In this document: positions 7,949 through 16,324 of the stretch, piece after piece
Layout: each line of letters begins with the position of its first letter
Position numbering within the stretch: the first letter of the stretch is position 1
Assembly: GCA_036005125.1 (NCBI GenBank)
Contig: DASYQV010000037.1
Coordinates: 1 to 28,851, forward strand
Direction of reading: 5' to 3'
Source of the DNA: DASYQV01 sp036005125
GTDB lineage: Bacteria; Acidobacteriota; Vicinamibacteria; Vicinamibacterales; UBA2999
Length of the DNA: 28,851 nucleotides
Translations under genes and position numbers: made by a program
The notes under the pieces: model-generated
The model's database searches: none
Seen by the model: the letters and a program-made list of their open reading frames with translations, nothing else
What the model was told of the DNA's origin: nothing

Positions 7949-8037
7949 GATTCGTGATTCATGATTCTTGATTCCTGATTCACGATTTTCGGACCGGCCC
8001 GAAATCAAGAATCAAGAATCAAGCATCAAGAATCAAG
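7949..8037. repeat. Paired inverted heptamer arrays (GATTCNT and AATCAAG)
   Basis: Five heptamers GATTC plus two variable bases run from 7949 to 7983, followed by a sixth degenerate unit to 7990. After a GC-rich spacer, five AATCAAG units (one is CATCAAG) run from 8003 to 8037; their complement CTTGATT resembles the left units. The right array ends six bases from the lipoprotein stop codon, so the hairpin sits directly downstream of that gene and may end its transcript. The rest of the 7859-8043 gap shows no gene. Confidence 0.85.
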
Positions 8038-8043
8038 AATGAG

Positions 8044-8562
8044 TTAGCGCGACTGCAGTTGCACCGTCGGTCCATCCACGTTGAACGTGTTGCCGCTGGC
8101 GTCTTTGCCGCTGAATGTCGTCTGCGCGGTGTGCGCGGTGGGCTGGGCGGAGCACCAGCGTGATTTGAGCGTCGCCGAGCCGTTCGCGGAAATGGCGATA
8201 TTCAGGTCGTTGCGGGTATTCACCACGCGTCCGTCGAACTTGTCGATCCGCCCGGTGATCGTGACGTCAGCCCCGCCGGTTTCTTTCAGGACCTGGTCGT
8301 AGAACCAGGTGTTCGGCGTGTTGGCGCACGTTGGCGCATCGGTAATCGGCTGCCCGCTGAAGGGAACGGGATTGGGGTTGACGCTCACGTCCACGCGTCC
8401 CGTTCGATTGGGCATGGGTGCTGGCGTTGGAGTTGGCGCCGGTTGGGGGGTCGGACTCGGTGTCGTGGGTGATTCGGTACTACCACCGCAGGACGTGACG
8501 ACCAACGCGGCAAGAAAGATGAAAACAATGGACCATGTACGTAAGCAGTGGGTCGAATTCAT
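8044..8562 (-). CDS. Small Pro/Thr-rich lipoprotein of unknown function
   Basis: The 172-residue product has a lipoprotein signal: a hydrophobic stretch at residues 11-22 and a lipobox VTSC with the lipidated Cys at 25. A Ser/Thr/Pro linker (about 29-52) follows, then a roughly 120-residue domain predicted to be beta-rich, with two cysteine pairs possible (the CANTP and WCSAQP segments). I do not recognise the domain. It sits between the heparinase-type gene and the pseudo-AsnB on the same strand, but is isolated from both by repeats and by the sigma-54 site, so it is probably its own transcription unit. A surface or periplasmic role near the EPS machinery is only suggested by position. Confidence 0.75.
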   Translation of the reverse strand: MNSTHCLRTWSIVFIFLAALVVTSCGGSTESPTTPSPTPQPAPTPTPAPMPNRTGRVDVSVNPNPVPFSGQPITDAPTCANTPNTWFYDQVLKETGGADVTITGRIDKFDGRVVNTRNDLNIAISANGSATLKSRWCSAQPTAHTAQTTFSGKDASGNTFNVDGPTVQLQSR

Positions 8563-8627
8563 TCCTGTCGGTCTCCTGAGGCATTTGTGTTGGTTGGCGA
8601 CTACGCAAAATGCACACCGGGACCCGC

Positions 8628-8655
8628 GGGCTTCGGGCTTCAGGCTTCGGGCCTG
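8628..8655. repeat. Heptamer array, GGGCTTC type
   Basis: Four units (GGGCTTC twice, AGGCTTC, GGGCCTG) lie upstream of the lipoprotein gene, followed by AATCTC. The GGCTTC core is shared with the arrays at 9594, 11459, 13406 and 13701, which marks them as one family. Confidence 0.7.
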
Positions 8656-8737
8656 AATCTCATGCGTCGTCGCGGGACGTCAGGCGAGGGACGTCAGTCC
8701 GCCAGGAGAGGATAAGGCGGCAGAGGGCGCGGAGACG

Positions 8738-9571
8738 GTTTCAACGCCGAGCGCACGGAGTCCGCGGAGTCTTCAAGGCCTTCTTGAAGACCTCTCTGCG
8801 TGCTCGGCGCGGGACGCCGAGACGGATTCAAAACGCCGAGCGCGCCGAGGTCGCAGAGCTCTTTCCGATATTCTTGAAAAAACTCTCCGCGTGCTCGGCG
8901 ATCTCGGCGTTTCGATCGTCTCCGCCATCTCTCCGTCCCCGCTGCGGCGCCGTGGAGGCAGAGGACGCCGAGACGGATTCAAACGCCGAGCGCGCCGAGG
9001 TCGCAGAGCTTTTCTGGTCTTCTTCGAAATACTCTCCGCGTCCTCGGCGCCCTCGGCGTTTCGATCGTCTCCGCGATCGCTCGTCGCCGTTCCCGCGCCG
9101 AGGAGGCGGAGGACGCCGAGACGGATTCAAACGCCGAGCGCGCCGAGGTCGCAGAGCTTTTCTGGTCTTCTTCGAAATACTCTCCGCGTCCTCGGTGCAC
9201 TCGGCGTTTCCATCGTCTCCGCGATCTCTCGTCGCCGTTCCCGCGCCGAAGAGGCAGAGGACGCCGAGATGGGATTCAAACGCCGAGCGTGCCGAGGGTC
9301 GCAGAGCTCTTTCCGATGTTGTTGAAAAAACTCTCCGCCTGCTCGGCGATCTCGGCGTTTGGATCGTCTCCGCGATCTCTCGTCGTCGCTTCCGCGCCGA
9401 GGAGGCAGAGGACGCCGAGACGGATTCAAACGCCGAGCGTGCCGAGGTCGGAGAGCTTTTCTGGGTTTCTTCGACAAAACTCTCCGCGTCCTCGGCGCAC
9501 TCGGCGTTTGGATCGTCTCCGCGATCGCTGTCCCCGCTGCAGTGTCGAGGAGGCGGAGGCTCTACGTTTAA
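8738..9571. repeat. Tandem array of about 150-bp palindromic units
   Basis: Full units start with GATTCAAA at 8825, 8975, 9124, 9273 and 9423, giving periods of 149-150 bp, preceded by a shorter degenerate copy from 8738. Each unit is an inverted repeat: a left arm rich in GCCGAG and GCAGAG and a right arm with the complementary CTCTCCGCG and CTCGGCG. Two central loop types occur: CTTTTCTGG-type (units 2, 3, 5) and CTCTTTCCGAT-type (units 1, 4). The array fills the gap of about 1 kb between the heparinase-type gene and the lipoprotein; I see no credible gene in it, since its long open frames on both strands are simple translations of the repeat. It has no CRISPR-like short unique spacers. Confidence 0.88.
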
Positions 9572-9593
9572 ATCGTCTCCGCTGCGGACGAGA

Positions 9594-9628
9594 ATCAGGC
9601 CAGGAGCCCGTAGCCTGCAGCCTGGAGC
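9594..9628. repeat. Heptamer array covering the heparinase-type C-terminus
   Basis: Five units (ATCAGGC, CAGGAGC, CCGTAGC, CTGCAGC, CTGGAGC) belong to the GGCTNNN family when read on the minus strand. They encode the last residues of the protein (RLQAAGYGLLA) and contain its TGA stop, so the array appears to have replaced or extended the original gene end. Confidence 0.75.
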
Positions 9629-11529
9629 CTGGCTGATCTCGGTTCACCCCAGAGCGCGCCATCGATGCGCAGCGTGTCGCCGCTCCCGGAGAGCGGTGGA
9701 AGTTCACGGCCGTTCACGTGGATCTCTCGCAGCGTCGTCACCACGCTGCCCCGCACGCGGAGCTCGGATGGCGGCTCCGACGCGCGGAGGTCGAGCGTGC
9801 CGTGCTCGATCTCGGCGTGAAGATCCGGGATCGGCCGGTCGGCGTCCAGACTGAGCCACCCCTCGCGAAGCGCGCGCACATGTGTGGCGTCGACCGCGTT
9901 CACGACGAGCACATGAGCCTCGTCGGTGATGTAGTGAAGGACGCGCGCATTCGTCTGGTAATCGAGCACTCCGCAGCTGCGGTCGTCACGGTACGCCGGT
10001 TCTCCGGGCCGAAGCAGAAAGATCGAGCTCTTCGTGCCGGCCGTCACGCGCGCGGCGATGGCCGTGCCGATCGGATCGGACGCAACGGACACCCGCCGCA
10101 GCGACGGAGGCCTCTCGAACGCCTGGCCCGCGGCTCCGATCCACGTGACCATCGCAAACGGCGCGATGCCGTTCCGCCGGATGCCGGCGGTCCACGTGGG
10201 GACGAGCGTCCCGTACGCAGGCGCATACCATCCCAGCCCCGATTCCTCGTCGCCGTGCACCAGCCACGTGGCGGCGCAGTCGTGGAGCAGCCAGACCACG
10301 TTGCCTTCGGCGTGCGTCGCACGAAGCTGACCCGATTCGTATGAGGTCAGTATCCAGTCCGGGTCGAAGTGCCAGTGCGCGGTTGCCGAATGACGTCCTT
10401 CTCCGATGATCTCGTCCGCGATCAGCCAGCCCGTGTCGGCCGTGCGTACCAGGCTTCGCCGATGTCGGACCGGCGCGTATCCGTCGTGCAAGGCCTCGGC
10501 CCAATCAAACGACGGGTTGTGCCGGTGGGCGTGCAGCCGCGCATCGGTGCGCGTCCGCCAGTGGAAGGGACCGGCTGGAATCGACTGCGGCCGTTCATCG
10601 AGCGTGACCGTGTTGTGGTTCAGACTGCCGCGCATCCGATCGCGGAGTCGCGCGTCCATCGTGTAGGTCGACGTTCCTGGATCGATCAGAAACGGCCGGT
10701 TCTCCACGGCGAGCGTGATGGCGAGGGCATCGGCATGTGCATGTCCTCCGTTCAAGTAGCCATGCGCCCCGGTATCGAACACGGCATGGCCTCCTGAACC
10801 GTCCCGCACCACCACGTACCCTGTTTCCGCAAATGTTCGCGACGATGCCGGCTCCGTGTCGTCGCGGCCGGCCTCGATGAGCGGCGCCACATCCACAGCC
10901 GTGCGGGAGGCGATCCAGAAGACCTCTTCCGGCACACCCCATGGAGCCAGGTCGGGACGGCGAAGCACGACGGCGGCAAGCGCGAGCGAATCGCGCACAT
11001 CGTGGCACTCGCGCCCGGCGATCGGCCACAACATGCCGCCGTCATCATCTCCAATCAGAGGTAGACATCCCCTGTCGTCGGCGATCGCGCGGGTGAACTC
11101 CGCCAGCCGCGTCACGGCATCGGTGAAACGCGCGATGGCCTGGCCGTCGCGGGCCCGTTCCGCCGCCTGCAGCGCGAGCAGGTAGAAGTCGAGCGTGTAG
11201 CGCTGATAGTGCGTCGAGCGCTCCACGTGGCCGCCGTCAGCGCAGATCTGCCGATCGATCTCGATGAGCAGGATCCGGCGGCCGATGTCCACGCGGCGCT
11301 CGCTCGCGGCCAGTTCCGGCAGCGCAAGGCCGACGACATAGAGCGCCAGCGCTTCGCCTGTCAGATGCGTGTTCGGGCTGAAGTAGTACGAGAGATTCTG
11401 CTCGATGTGCGAGAGCTGGCGGTCGAGCCCGACGAGCATGTCGACGAGCCATGGAACAGGCTGCGGGCTGCGGGCTGCGGGCTCGTGGCTTCCGGTTCGG
11501 CGAGCAGAAAGTGCAGCGCCCACGTCCAT
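9595..11529 (-). CDS. Heparinase II/III-type protein, C-terminal part (separated by frameshift)
   Basis: This frame carries the catalytic half of a heparinase II/III-family protein (polysaccharide lyase-like). It begins with the (alpha/alpha) helical segment VPWLVDMLVGLDRQLSHIEQ and NTHLTGEALALY. The beta-sandwich domain then has the signature GYLNGGHAHADAL, NRPFLIDPGTSTYT and SLNHNTVTLDERPQ, where the His-rich GHAHAD and Asn/His residues are typical of the lyase core. Related lyases cleave uronic-acid polymers such as alginate, heparin or other EPS by beta-elimination. The preceding part of the same protein is in another frame (11361-12224) and the switch occurs in a heptamer array at 11459-11493. 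The start is uncertain: ATG 11529 gives an out-of-family leader and ATG 11439 is the first inside homologous sequence. Confidence 0.8.
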   Translation of the reverse strand: MDVGAALSARRTGSHEPAARSPQPVPWLVDMLVGLDRQLSHIEQNLSYYFSPNTHLTGEALALYVVGLALPELAASERRVDIGRRILLIEIDRQICADGGHVERSTHYQRYTLDFYLLALQAAERARDGQAIARFTDAVTRLAEFTRAIADDRGCLPLIGDDDGGMLWPIAGRECHDVRDSLALAAVVLRRPDLAPWGVPEEVFWIASRTAVDVAPLIEAGRDDTEPASSRTFAETGYVVVRDGSGGHAVFDTGAHGYLNGGHAHADALAITLAVENRPFLIDPGTSTYTMDARLRDRMRGSLNHNTVTLDERPQSIPAGPFHWRTRTDARLHAHRHNPSFDWAEALHDGYAPVRHRRSLVRTADTGWLIADEIIGEGRHSATAHWHFDPDWILTSYESGQLRATHAEGNVVWLLHDCAATWLVHGDEESGLGWYAPAYGTLVPTWTAGIRRNGIAPFAMVTWIGAAGQAFERPPSLRRVSVASDPIGTAIAARVTAGTKSSIFLLRPGEPAYRDDRSCGVLDYQTNARVLHYITDEAHVLVVNAVDATHVRALREGWLSLDADRPIPDLHAEIEHGTLDLRASEPPSELRVRGSVVTTLREIHVNGRELPPLSGSGDTLRIDGALWGEPRSARLQAAGYGLLA

Positions 11530-12224
11530 GACATCGTACGGAAGCCGAGCTCCAGCATGCTCGCCCAGTTCACGCCAAGTCGCGGCGGGTTCGCCTGGAG
11601 CCAGCTCTGAAGCTGGTCGACGATTGCGTATCCATACCTGGCGTCGCCCGTGAGCCACAGCGCGCGACCGAGCTGAAGCCAATGCTGGTGGCGATTGAGC
11701 TCCCATACGATCTTGTGGTCGCCGGTGGCCGGATCCAGGAACGGCACATCCGCCCAGAAGAGTCGAGGCGCCCGGCGATTGTGGACAGGATCGAGATGCC
11801 AATCCATGTCGCCGTCGGGTCGCCGGAACGAGACCCCGCGATAGCCGAGGAGGTCGTAGTCGCCGGCCACAATGCGCTCCCCGCAGGAGGCAGCCAGGGA
11901 CGCCGCTGACGGCCACCGTGACAACACTTCCTCGCGCAGCTCATTCCGGGACGTCGGGTCCAGCACGAACCGGCTGGGCCGTGCCCGGAGCACACGAGCG
12001 AGCGCCTCGTGGACCGCGGGCCAGTCCCTCTTCTTGATGGCAACACGCGCGGCGTCATCGAGAACGCCCTGTGCGAGCACGCGCTGCAGGTCGAGCCGCG
12101 TCCAGCGTCGCGAACCAAGACGCGTGGCGAAGCGGTGCGCGACAGTCCGCGCGGCCACCCTCGCGCGCCATTCGATCTCGTGCCGCGACATCCGACGGAA
12201 GCGACCGACAGGGTTCCGGATCAT
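11361..12224 (-). CDS. Heparinase II/III-type protein, N-terminal part (frameshifted at residue ~240)
   Basis: The 287-residue frame starts at ATG 12224, overlapping the upstream glycosyltransferase stop as ATGA, so it is translationally coupled. Residues about 90-240 match the helical N-terminal domain of heparinase II/III proteins: DHKIVWELNRHQHWLQLGRA, LTGDARY, NPPRLGVNWASMLELGFR and WTWALHFLLAEP. Soon after, it runs into a heptamer array and then translates out of frame (a Ser/Arg-rich tail) to a stop at 11361. The continuing homology is in the frame of 9595-11529. Gain of one heptamer or loss of two would join the halves into a protein of about 880 residues. This could be decay, phase variation or a sequencing error. 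Confidence 0.78.
   Translation of the reverse strand: MIRNPVGRFRRMSRHEIEWRARVAARTVAHRFATRLGSRRWTRLDLQRVLAQGVLDDAARVAIKKRDWPAVHEALARVLRARPSRFVLDPTSRNELREEVLSRWPSAASLAASCGERIVAGDYDLLGYRGVSFRRPDGDMDWHLDPVHNRRAPRLFWADVPFLDPATGDHKIVWELNRHQHWLQLGRALWLTGDARYGYAIVDQLQSWLQANPPRLGVNWASMLELGFRTMSWTWALHFLLAEPEATSPQPAARSLFHGSSTCSSGSTASSRTSSRISRTTSARTRI
11459..11493. repeat. Five-unit heptamer array at the heparinase frameshift
   Basis: The plus strand reads GGCTGCG three times, then GGCTCGT and GGCTTCC, five 7-bp units in a row. Homology to the family switches frame exactly across this stretch. Because 7 is not a multiple of 3, each gain or loss of a unit shifts the frame. It is the only intact array of this family found in mid-gene here. 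Confidence 0.9.
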
Positions 12225-13354
12225 GCGGATTCAGGTGGCGCCGGTGCCGCATACGACACCGCCCGCCGCTCCAACGCCGTTCGGTACACGGCAAGCCAAC
12301 CCTCGCGCACGATCGGCCACGCGTAGGGCGCGCAGGACTCGCGCGCTGCCGCCGCGAGCCGACGTGCGTAACCGGGATCGTCCAGCAACCTCATGACCTG
12401 CGCGGCCACGGCCGCAGCGTCATCATCCGGCGCGAGCAGGCCGTGGACGCCGTCGGTCAGGATGGACGGGACGCCGCCAACGCGCGTCGAGACCACGGGC
12501 ATGCCGCTGGCGAATGCCTCCAGGACCGAGAGCGGCATATTGTCAATCGACGGCGTCTGCAGGTAGATGTCCGCGGCGTCATAATACCGGGCGATATCGG
12601 CCGGCGCCACCCGCCCCGTGAAGGTCACGTGACGAAGCTTCAACTCCTCGACCAGCGCGCGGAGCGCGTGCTCCTGCGTTCCGCTGCCAACGAGCGTCAA
12701 TGACGCGTCGGGCCATCGCGCCTGAATCCGGGCGAACGCGCGCAGGACACACGCCACGTTGTAGAGCGGCTCGAAATTGCGTGTCGACAGCAGTCGGGGC
12801 CGCAGCGGATCGCGAACCCGATACGTGAACTGCCCCAGGTCGATGGTGTTGGCCACCACGTGCGCCGGAATCTCGAAGGAGGCGAGCACGTCGCGCAGGA
12901 AAGGCGACGGCACGGCGTTCACATCGACCCACGACGTGAGCACGCGTCGCGCCAGGGACGACCGACTGAGGTGGTCTGGCGCCTCGCCGCTATGGTAGTT
13001 GAGCACCACCGGCCGGCCCAGCATCTTCGCCACGAGAACTGCGGGCAGGGGCGCCAGGAGGAACGACGTGTACGACGCGGAAAAGACATGAACCACGTCC
13101 GCACGGCGCAGCTCCCGGAACAGGAGCGGCCAGTACCAGGCCTGCGTCACGAGCGTACGGAGGAATTTGATTCCCAGGAGGGCATCGAAGGGCCGCGGCG
13201 GGACGGGATTGACCGGTACCAACCACGCCTCGATGGCAGGGTCGTCCTGCCACCCGTCGACCATGCGCTGGGCCTGTACGGCCTGGCCCCCCAGAATGCG
13301 CAGGGAGGCAGCAACGATGGCGACGCGCACCGGGGGTTTGGGCGCAGCACACAT
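12221..13354 (-). CDS. Glycosyltransferase family 4 (GT-B)
   Basis: The 377-residue protein is a retaining GT-B glycosyltransferase that would add a sugar to a lipid-linked EPS precursor at the cytoplasmic membrane face. The N-terminal domain opens with RVAIVAASLRILGGQAVQAQRM, the Gly-rich acceptor-side loop. The C-terminal Rossmann domain has LSTRNFEPLYNV, TLVGSGTQEH and the donor-binding region DNMPLSVLEAFASGMPVVSTRVGGVPSIL, equivalent to the family EX7E motif (first acidic position is Asp here). ATG 13354 is taken because homology begins there; earlier in-frame codons translate repeat DNA. Its stop overlaps the heparinase-type start by ATGA, so the two genes form a coupled pair. Donor and acceptor are unknown. 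Confidence 0.88.
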   Translation of the reverse strand: MCAAPKPPVRVAIVAASLRILGGQAVQAQRMVDGWQDDPAIEAWLVPVNPVPPRPFDALLGIKFLRTLVTQAWYWPLLFRELRRADVVHVFSASYTSFLLAPLPAVLVAKMLGRPVVLNYHSGEAPDHLSRSSLARRVLTSWVDVNAVPSPFLRDVLASFEIPAHVVANTIDLGQFTYRVRDPLRPRLLSTRNFEPLYNVACVLRAFARIQARWPDASLTLVGSGTQEHALRALVEELKLRHVTFTGRVAPADIARYYDAADIYLQTPSIDNMPLSVLEAFASGMPVVSTRVGGVPSILTDGVHGLLAPDDDAAAVAAQVMRLLDDPGYARRLAAAARESCAPYAWPIVREGWLAVYRTALERRAVSYAAPAPPESA

Positions 13355-13386
13355 ACGGATGGGCCTGGTCTCCGGGGGCCCAGCCT

Positions 13387-13400
13387 GCAAACGATGGGCC
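13387..13400 (-). promoter_or_regulatory. Possible weak sigma-54 site upstream of the GT4 gene
   Basis: On the minus strand GGCC, six bases, then TTGC give the GG-N10-GC spacing, but GGCA is replaced by GGCC. The position, with a start near 13375 about 20 bases before ATG 13354, is right for a promoter of the GT4/heparinase pair. The match is weak and could be chance. Confidence 0.3.
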
Positions 13401-13405
13401 CCAGA

Positions 13406-13439
13406 TGGCTTCAGGCTTCGGACTCGGGCTTCAGGCCTA
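13406..13439. repeat. Heptamer array, GGCTTCA type
   Basis: Units are TGGCTTC, AGGCTTC, a hexamer GGACTC, GGGCTTC and AGGCCTA. It lies 52 bp upstream of the GT4 start and is in the same family as the arrays at 8628 and 11459. Confidence 0.7.
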
Positions 13440-13700
13440 AAAGCGCAACCCGAAGCCGGGTAAAACAGCTGAGCTGCGGTTCGTGAAGACTTAGGTGTCC
13501 CGCTCAGAGTCCCGAAAGTCCCGCCCCGGGCCCCTGCCTGGCGCCTCCCGGTCCGACTGCGCGCGTCTTCGCGACTCCCACCACCAGTCCCTCGCGCGCC
13601 AGTCTGGACTCCTCCGAGTCCCGCCTCCGCGTCACGCTCGCTTCCGATCCTGCACACGGCTCCGGGGGGCTGCATCGCGGCGAACGCCGCACGATGAGAA

Positions 13701-13735
13701 TCAGGTCCCAGGCCCCAAGCCCGGAGCCCGAAGCC
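13701..13735. repeat. Heptamer array, minus-oriented GGCTTCG type
   Basis: Five units (TCAGGTC, CCAGGCC, CCAAGCC, CGGAGCC, CGAAGCC) are the reverse orientation of the 13406 array. The flank GATGAGAATCAGG resembles the flanks of the arrays at 8628 and 9594, so a conserved short element (CCTGATTCTC on the other strand) accompanies this family. Confidence 0.7.
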
Positions 13736-13955
13736 TCTAAAGGTTTCCTGCGATCCCGCCGATACGTACAGTCCCGGGACTCTCCCGGCGGCGGCGATCG
13801 ATGTCGCTACCTGCACGCGATTGCACGTGGCTGCACGTTACAGTTTTGGCATCGGCCACACGTTCCTGTAAGCCGCGATCGCTGCGCATCGAGCGGGCTC
13901 TCGCGAAACGCGCAGATCTCCTAGCAATTCCCACCGATCACAAAGTGGAGTGCAC

Positions 13956-13969
13956 GGCATTTCACTTGC
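13956..13969 (+). promoter_or_regulatory. Sigma-54-like promoter upstream of the secreted protein
   Basis: GGCA, six bases, then TTGC match the core of the -24/-12 consensus with correct GG-N10-GC spacing, in a locally AT-rich stretch. Transcription would start near 13981 and give a leader of about 240 bases before GTG 14219. The base before GG is C rather than T. Confidence 0.42.
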
Positions 13970-14204
13970 CCTTACACGCACCAAGCACATTCGGTTTTCC
14001 AACTCACATTCGCTCATCACCCGCCTCACGTTCGACATCGTGTCCCGCGTTCCGGTGAACGCAGACACGCAGCGAGGCGCCGGGGAATGAGCCGGCGCAC
14101 TCGCTGACCGCTCGCTCTAGGGGCTCTTCCAAGGATTCCCACTTCGTCGGGCAGCGCGAGAACGGCAGTCGTGTGCCGCGCGGTTGGAACCGAATCGCCC
14201 CGAC

Positions 14205-14211
14205 GAGGAGG
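14205..14211 (+). promoter_or_regulatory. Ribosome-binding site deciding a GTG start
   Basis: GAGGAGG lies seven bases before GTG 14219, the strongest Shine-Dalgarno sequence in the window. It makes GTG 14219 the start rather than the ATG at 14171, whose product would place 16 extra polar residues before the signal peptide. Confidence 0.8.
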
Positions 14212-14218
14212 AATCAGC

Positions 14219-16255
14219 GTGTTTGTGAAGACCCAGGGTGTTGTTGCCGGCTTGCGCCGGTTCGTGTTGTTCGTCGCAATCGCCGCGTTCGGGAGCGGCA
14301 TGGCCTACGCGCAAAGCAGCCGCGCGACCGGCGGCTTCCTCGCATCGGCGACCGATAACGGGTTGCGGGCCCCTCTCTCGGCGGGAGAAATCAAGACGTT
14401 CCTGCCGTCCCGCGGGACGTTCACGTTCCCGTCGCCCTACAACACGACCGGCGTCCGGCTCACCAACGAGAGCGACTGTAGCGGCCAGGACTGCGTCCAT
14501 TACGTCGGCTACTCCTATTGGAGCAACATCAACAACCATGTCGGCAGCGACACGATGCTGATCTTCCTCGGTCTCGAGCGCACCAAGGGCGCCGGCGGTC
14601 CGACGCTTTTCAGCTACAACAAGAACAGCGGCCAGACCCAGAATCTCGGCCCGCTCTTCGGGTCCGACAGCCCCTATAGCTGGGCGACGGGTGAAGGCTG
14701 GTATTTCAGCGCCACGCGGCCGACCGCGCTCTACATGAACGACGGTCCGCGCATGCTGCGCTACGACGTGATGTCCAAGACCTTCGAGCAGGTCTTCAAC
14801 GCTCAGGACCAGTTGGGCGCCAGCCGCATCATCTGGCAGATGCACTCGAGCAACGACGACCGGGTGCACTCGGCGACGGTCCGTGATTCGAGCTCGTACG
14901 CCATGGTCGGCTGCATCGCGTACGACGAGAGCACCCGAAAGTCCACCTACGTGGCGGCGAAAGGCGACTACGACGAGTGCCAGGTCGACAAAAGCGGCCG
15001 CTGGCTGGTCATCAAGGAGAACGTTGACGGACGCAACGGCGAGGACAATCGCATCATCGATCTGCAGACGGGTGCCGAACAGCTGTTCCTCGATGAGGAT
15101 GGCGCGGCCGGACACTCCGACATCGGGTACGGCTACATGGTTGCGGAAGATAACTTCTACCCGCAGCCTGGCGCGGTGCGGGTGTGGCATTTCGGACAGG
15201 ACATGAAGGCGAGCGGGCAGGGCACGCTCGTCTATGAGCTCACTCAGTGGAACTCCGGCCTCGGGCACATCGCGCACGGAAACGCGAAGCCAGGCGCGTC
15301 CAGCCAGCAGATGGCATGCAGCAGCAACGCCAACCGTGAGAACGCGCCCCGCGTCAACGAGATCGTCTGCTACCGGCTGGACGGCTCGCTCAACACGCTG
15401 GTCGTCGCGCCCAACATGACCGATCTGAACGCGTCGGGCGGCGGCAGCGACGATTACTCGAAGCGGCCGAAGGGGAATCTCGACGTCACCGGCGAGTATT
15501 TCATCTGGACGTCGAACATGGGCACCAACCGGAACGACGCGTTCATCGTGCGGATTCCGAACCAGATGCTTGGCGTGTCGCCCGGCGCCCCGACGCCCAC
15601 GCCGACGCCGACGCCCACGCCCACGCCGAATCCGACTCCCGCGCCGACGCCGAGCCCGACGCCGTCGCCGAGCCCGGCTCCGAGTCCGACGCCGTCACCC
15701 AACCCGGGCAGCGGCATCCAGTGGATGAGCCTCGTCAACATGAGCGCATCGGGAAACAACCTGCAGAAGAGCGGTGGATGCAGCGGATGCCCGGATGGCA
15801 CTGCGGTGTCCTCGCAGCAGGTGACCTCCGGTAACGGCAGCGTCTCGTTCAACGCGGCGGAAACCGGCGCCCTCCGCTTCGTCGGTCTCGGTTCGAGCTC
15901 TGTCGCAACCGGCGCGGGTGATATCGCCTTCGCGGTGCGGCTCCAGAACGGGACTGCCGAAGTGCGTGAGAACGGGACCTATCGAACGGAAGTCTCCTTC
16001 ACGGCGGGCGATGCGTTCCGCATCTCGGTCGAGGGCGGCGCGGTGAAGTACTCGAAGAACGGCAGCGTCTTCTACACGAGCGCGAGCCAGGCGACCTACG
16101 CCCTGCGGGTGCAGGCCGTGTTCTTCGACGCCAACGCCACGATTCGAGACGTCTCGATCGGAGGCGGCGGGAACGCCTCGTCGGATCAGAACGATTACGT
16201 CACGACGCTCAACGGCGACATCGCCGCGACGTCAGCGTCGGCGCGGCGGCGACGG

Positions 16256-16258
<3 letters not shown>
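14219..16258 (+). CDS. Secreted protein: propeller-like N-domain, Pro/Thr linker, C-terminal beta domain
   Basis: The 679-residue product has a signal peptide (RR at 13-14, hydrophobic core 15-27, AYA-Q cleavage near 31). Residues about 40-450 are rich in aromatic and Gly/Asn strands with repeating short blocks (for example WATGEGWYFSATRPTALY, RMLRYDVMSKTFEQV), suggesting a beta-propeller-like fold, and contain several Cys. A linker of alternating Pro/Thr/Ser (about 457-498) leads to a roughly 150-residue domain (from IQWMSLVNMSASGNNLQKSG to NATIRDVSI) that looks like a beta-sandwich. I cannot name either domain. The protein is exported and might bind the cell surface or EPS. It is convergent with the beta-helix/GT2 gene, and its TAG stop is the first three bases of a heptamer array. 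Confidence 0.8.

Positions 16259-16321
<63 letters not shown>

Positions 16322-16324
<3 letters not shown>

Larger units (their letters stand above)
13355..14218. other. 864-bp intergenic region without a recognisable gene
   Basis: It separates the minus-strand GT4 from the plus-strand secreted protein, so it should hold divergent promoters. It contains two GGCTTC-family heptamer arrays (13406, 13701), a degenerate GAGTCCC-rich stretch around 13500-13640, and a comparatively AT-rich part (13920-14040) with a sigma-54-like site. Short open frames occur on both strands but none has recognisable sequence, a good start or coding character. Confidence 0.7.

Noticed and set aside
8738..9571. CRISPR array
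   Set aside because: Units are about 150 bp, palindromic and contiguous, without 20-50 bp unique spacers; no cas genes nearby.
8610..9854. 414-codon open frame through the 150-bp array
   Set aside because: Its product is just the repeat translated (recurring RRGRRAF-like blocks) and it runs into the antisense of the heparinase-type gene.
13354..13816. Longer start for the first GT4 gene
   Set aside because: The extension translates repeat DNA (heptamers) and lacks family similarity; ATG 13354 begins just before the conserved first strand.
15586..15714. Tandem Pro/Thr codon repeat as a separate element
   Set aside because: It is an in-frame protein linker (ACG/CCG codons) of the secreted protein, not an intergenic array.
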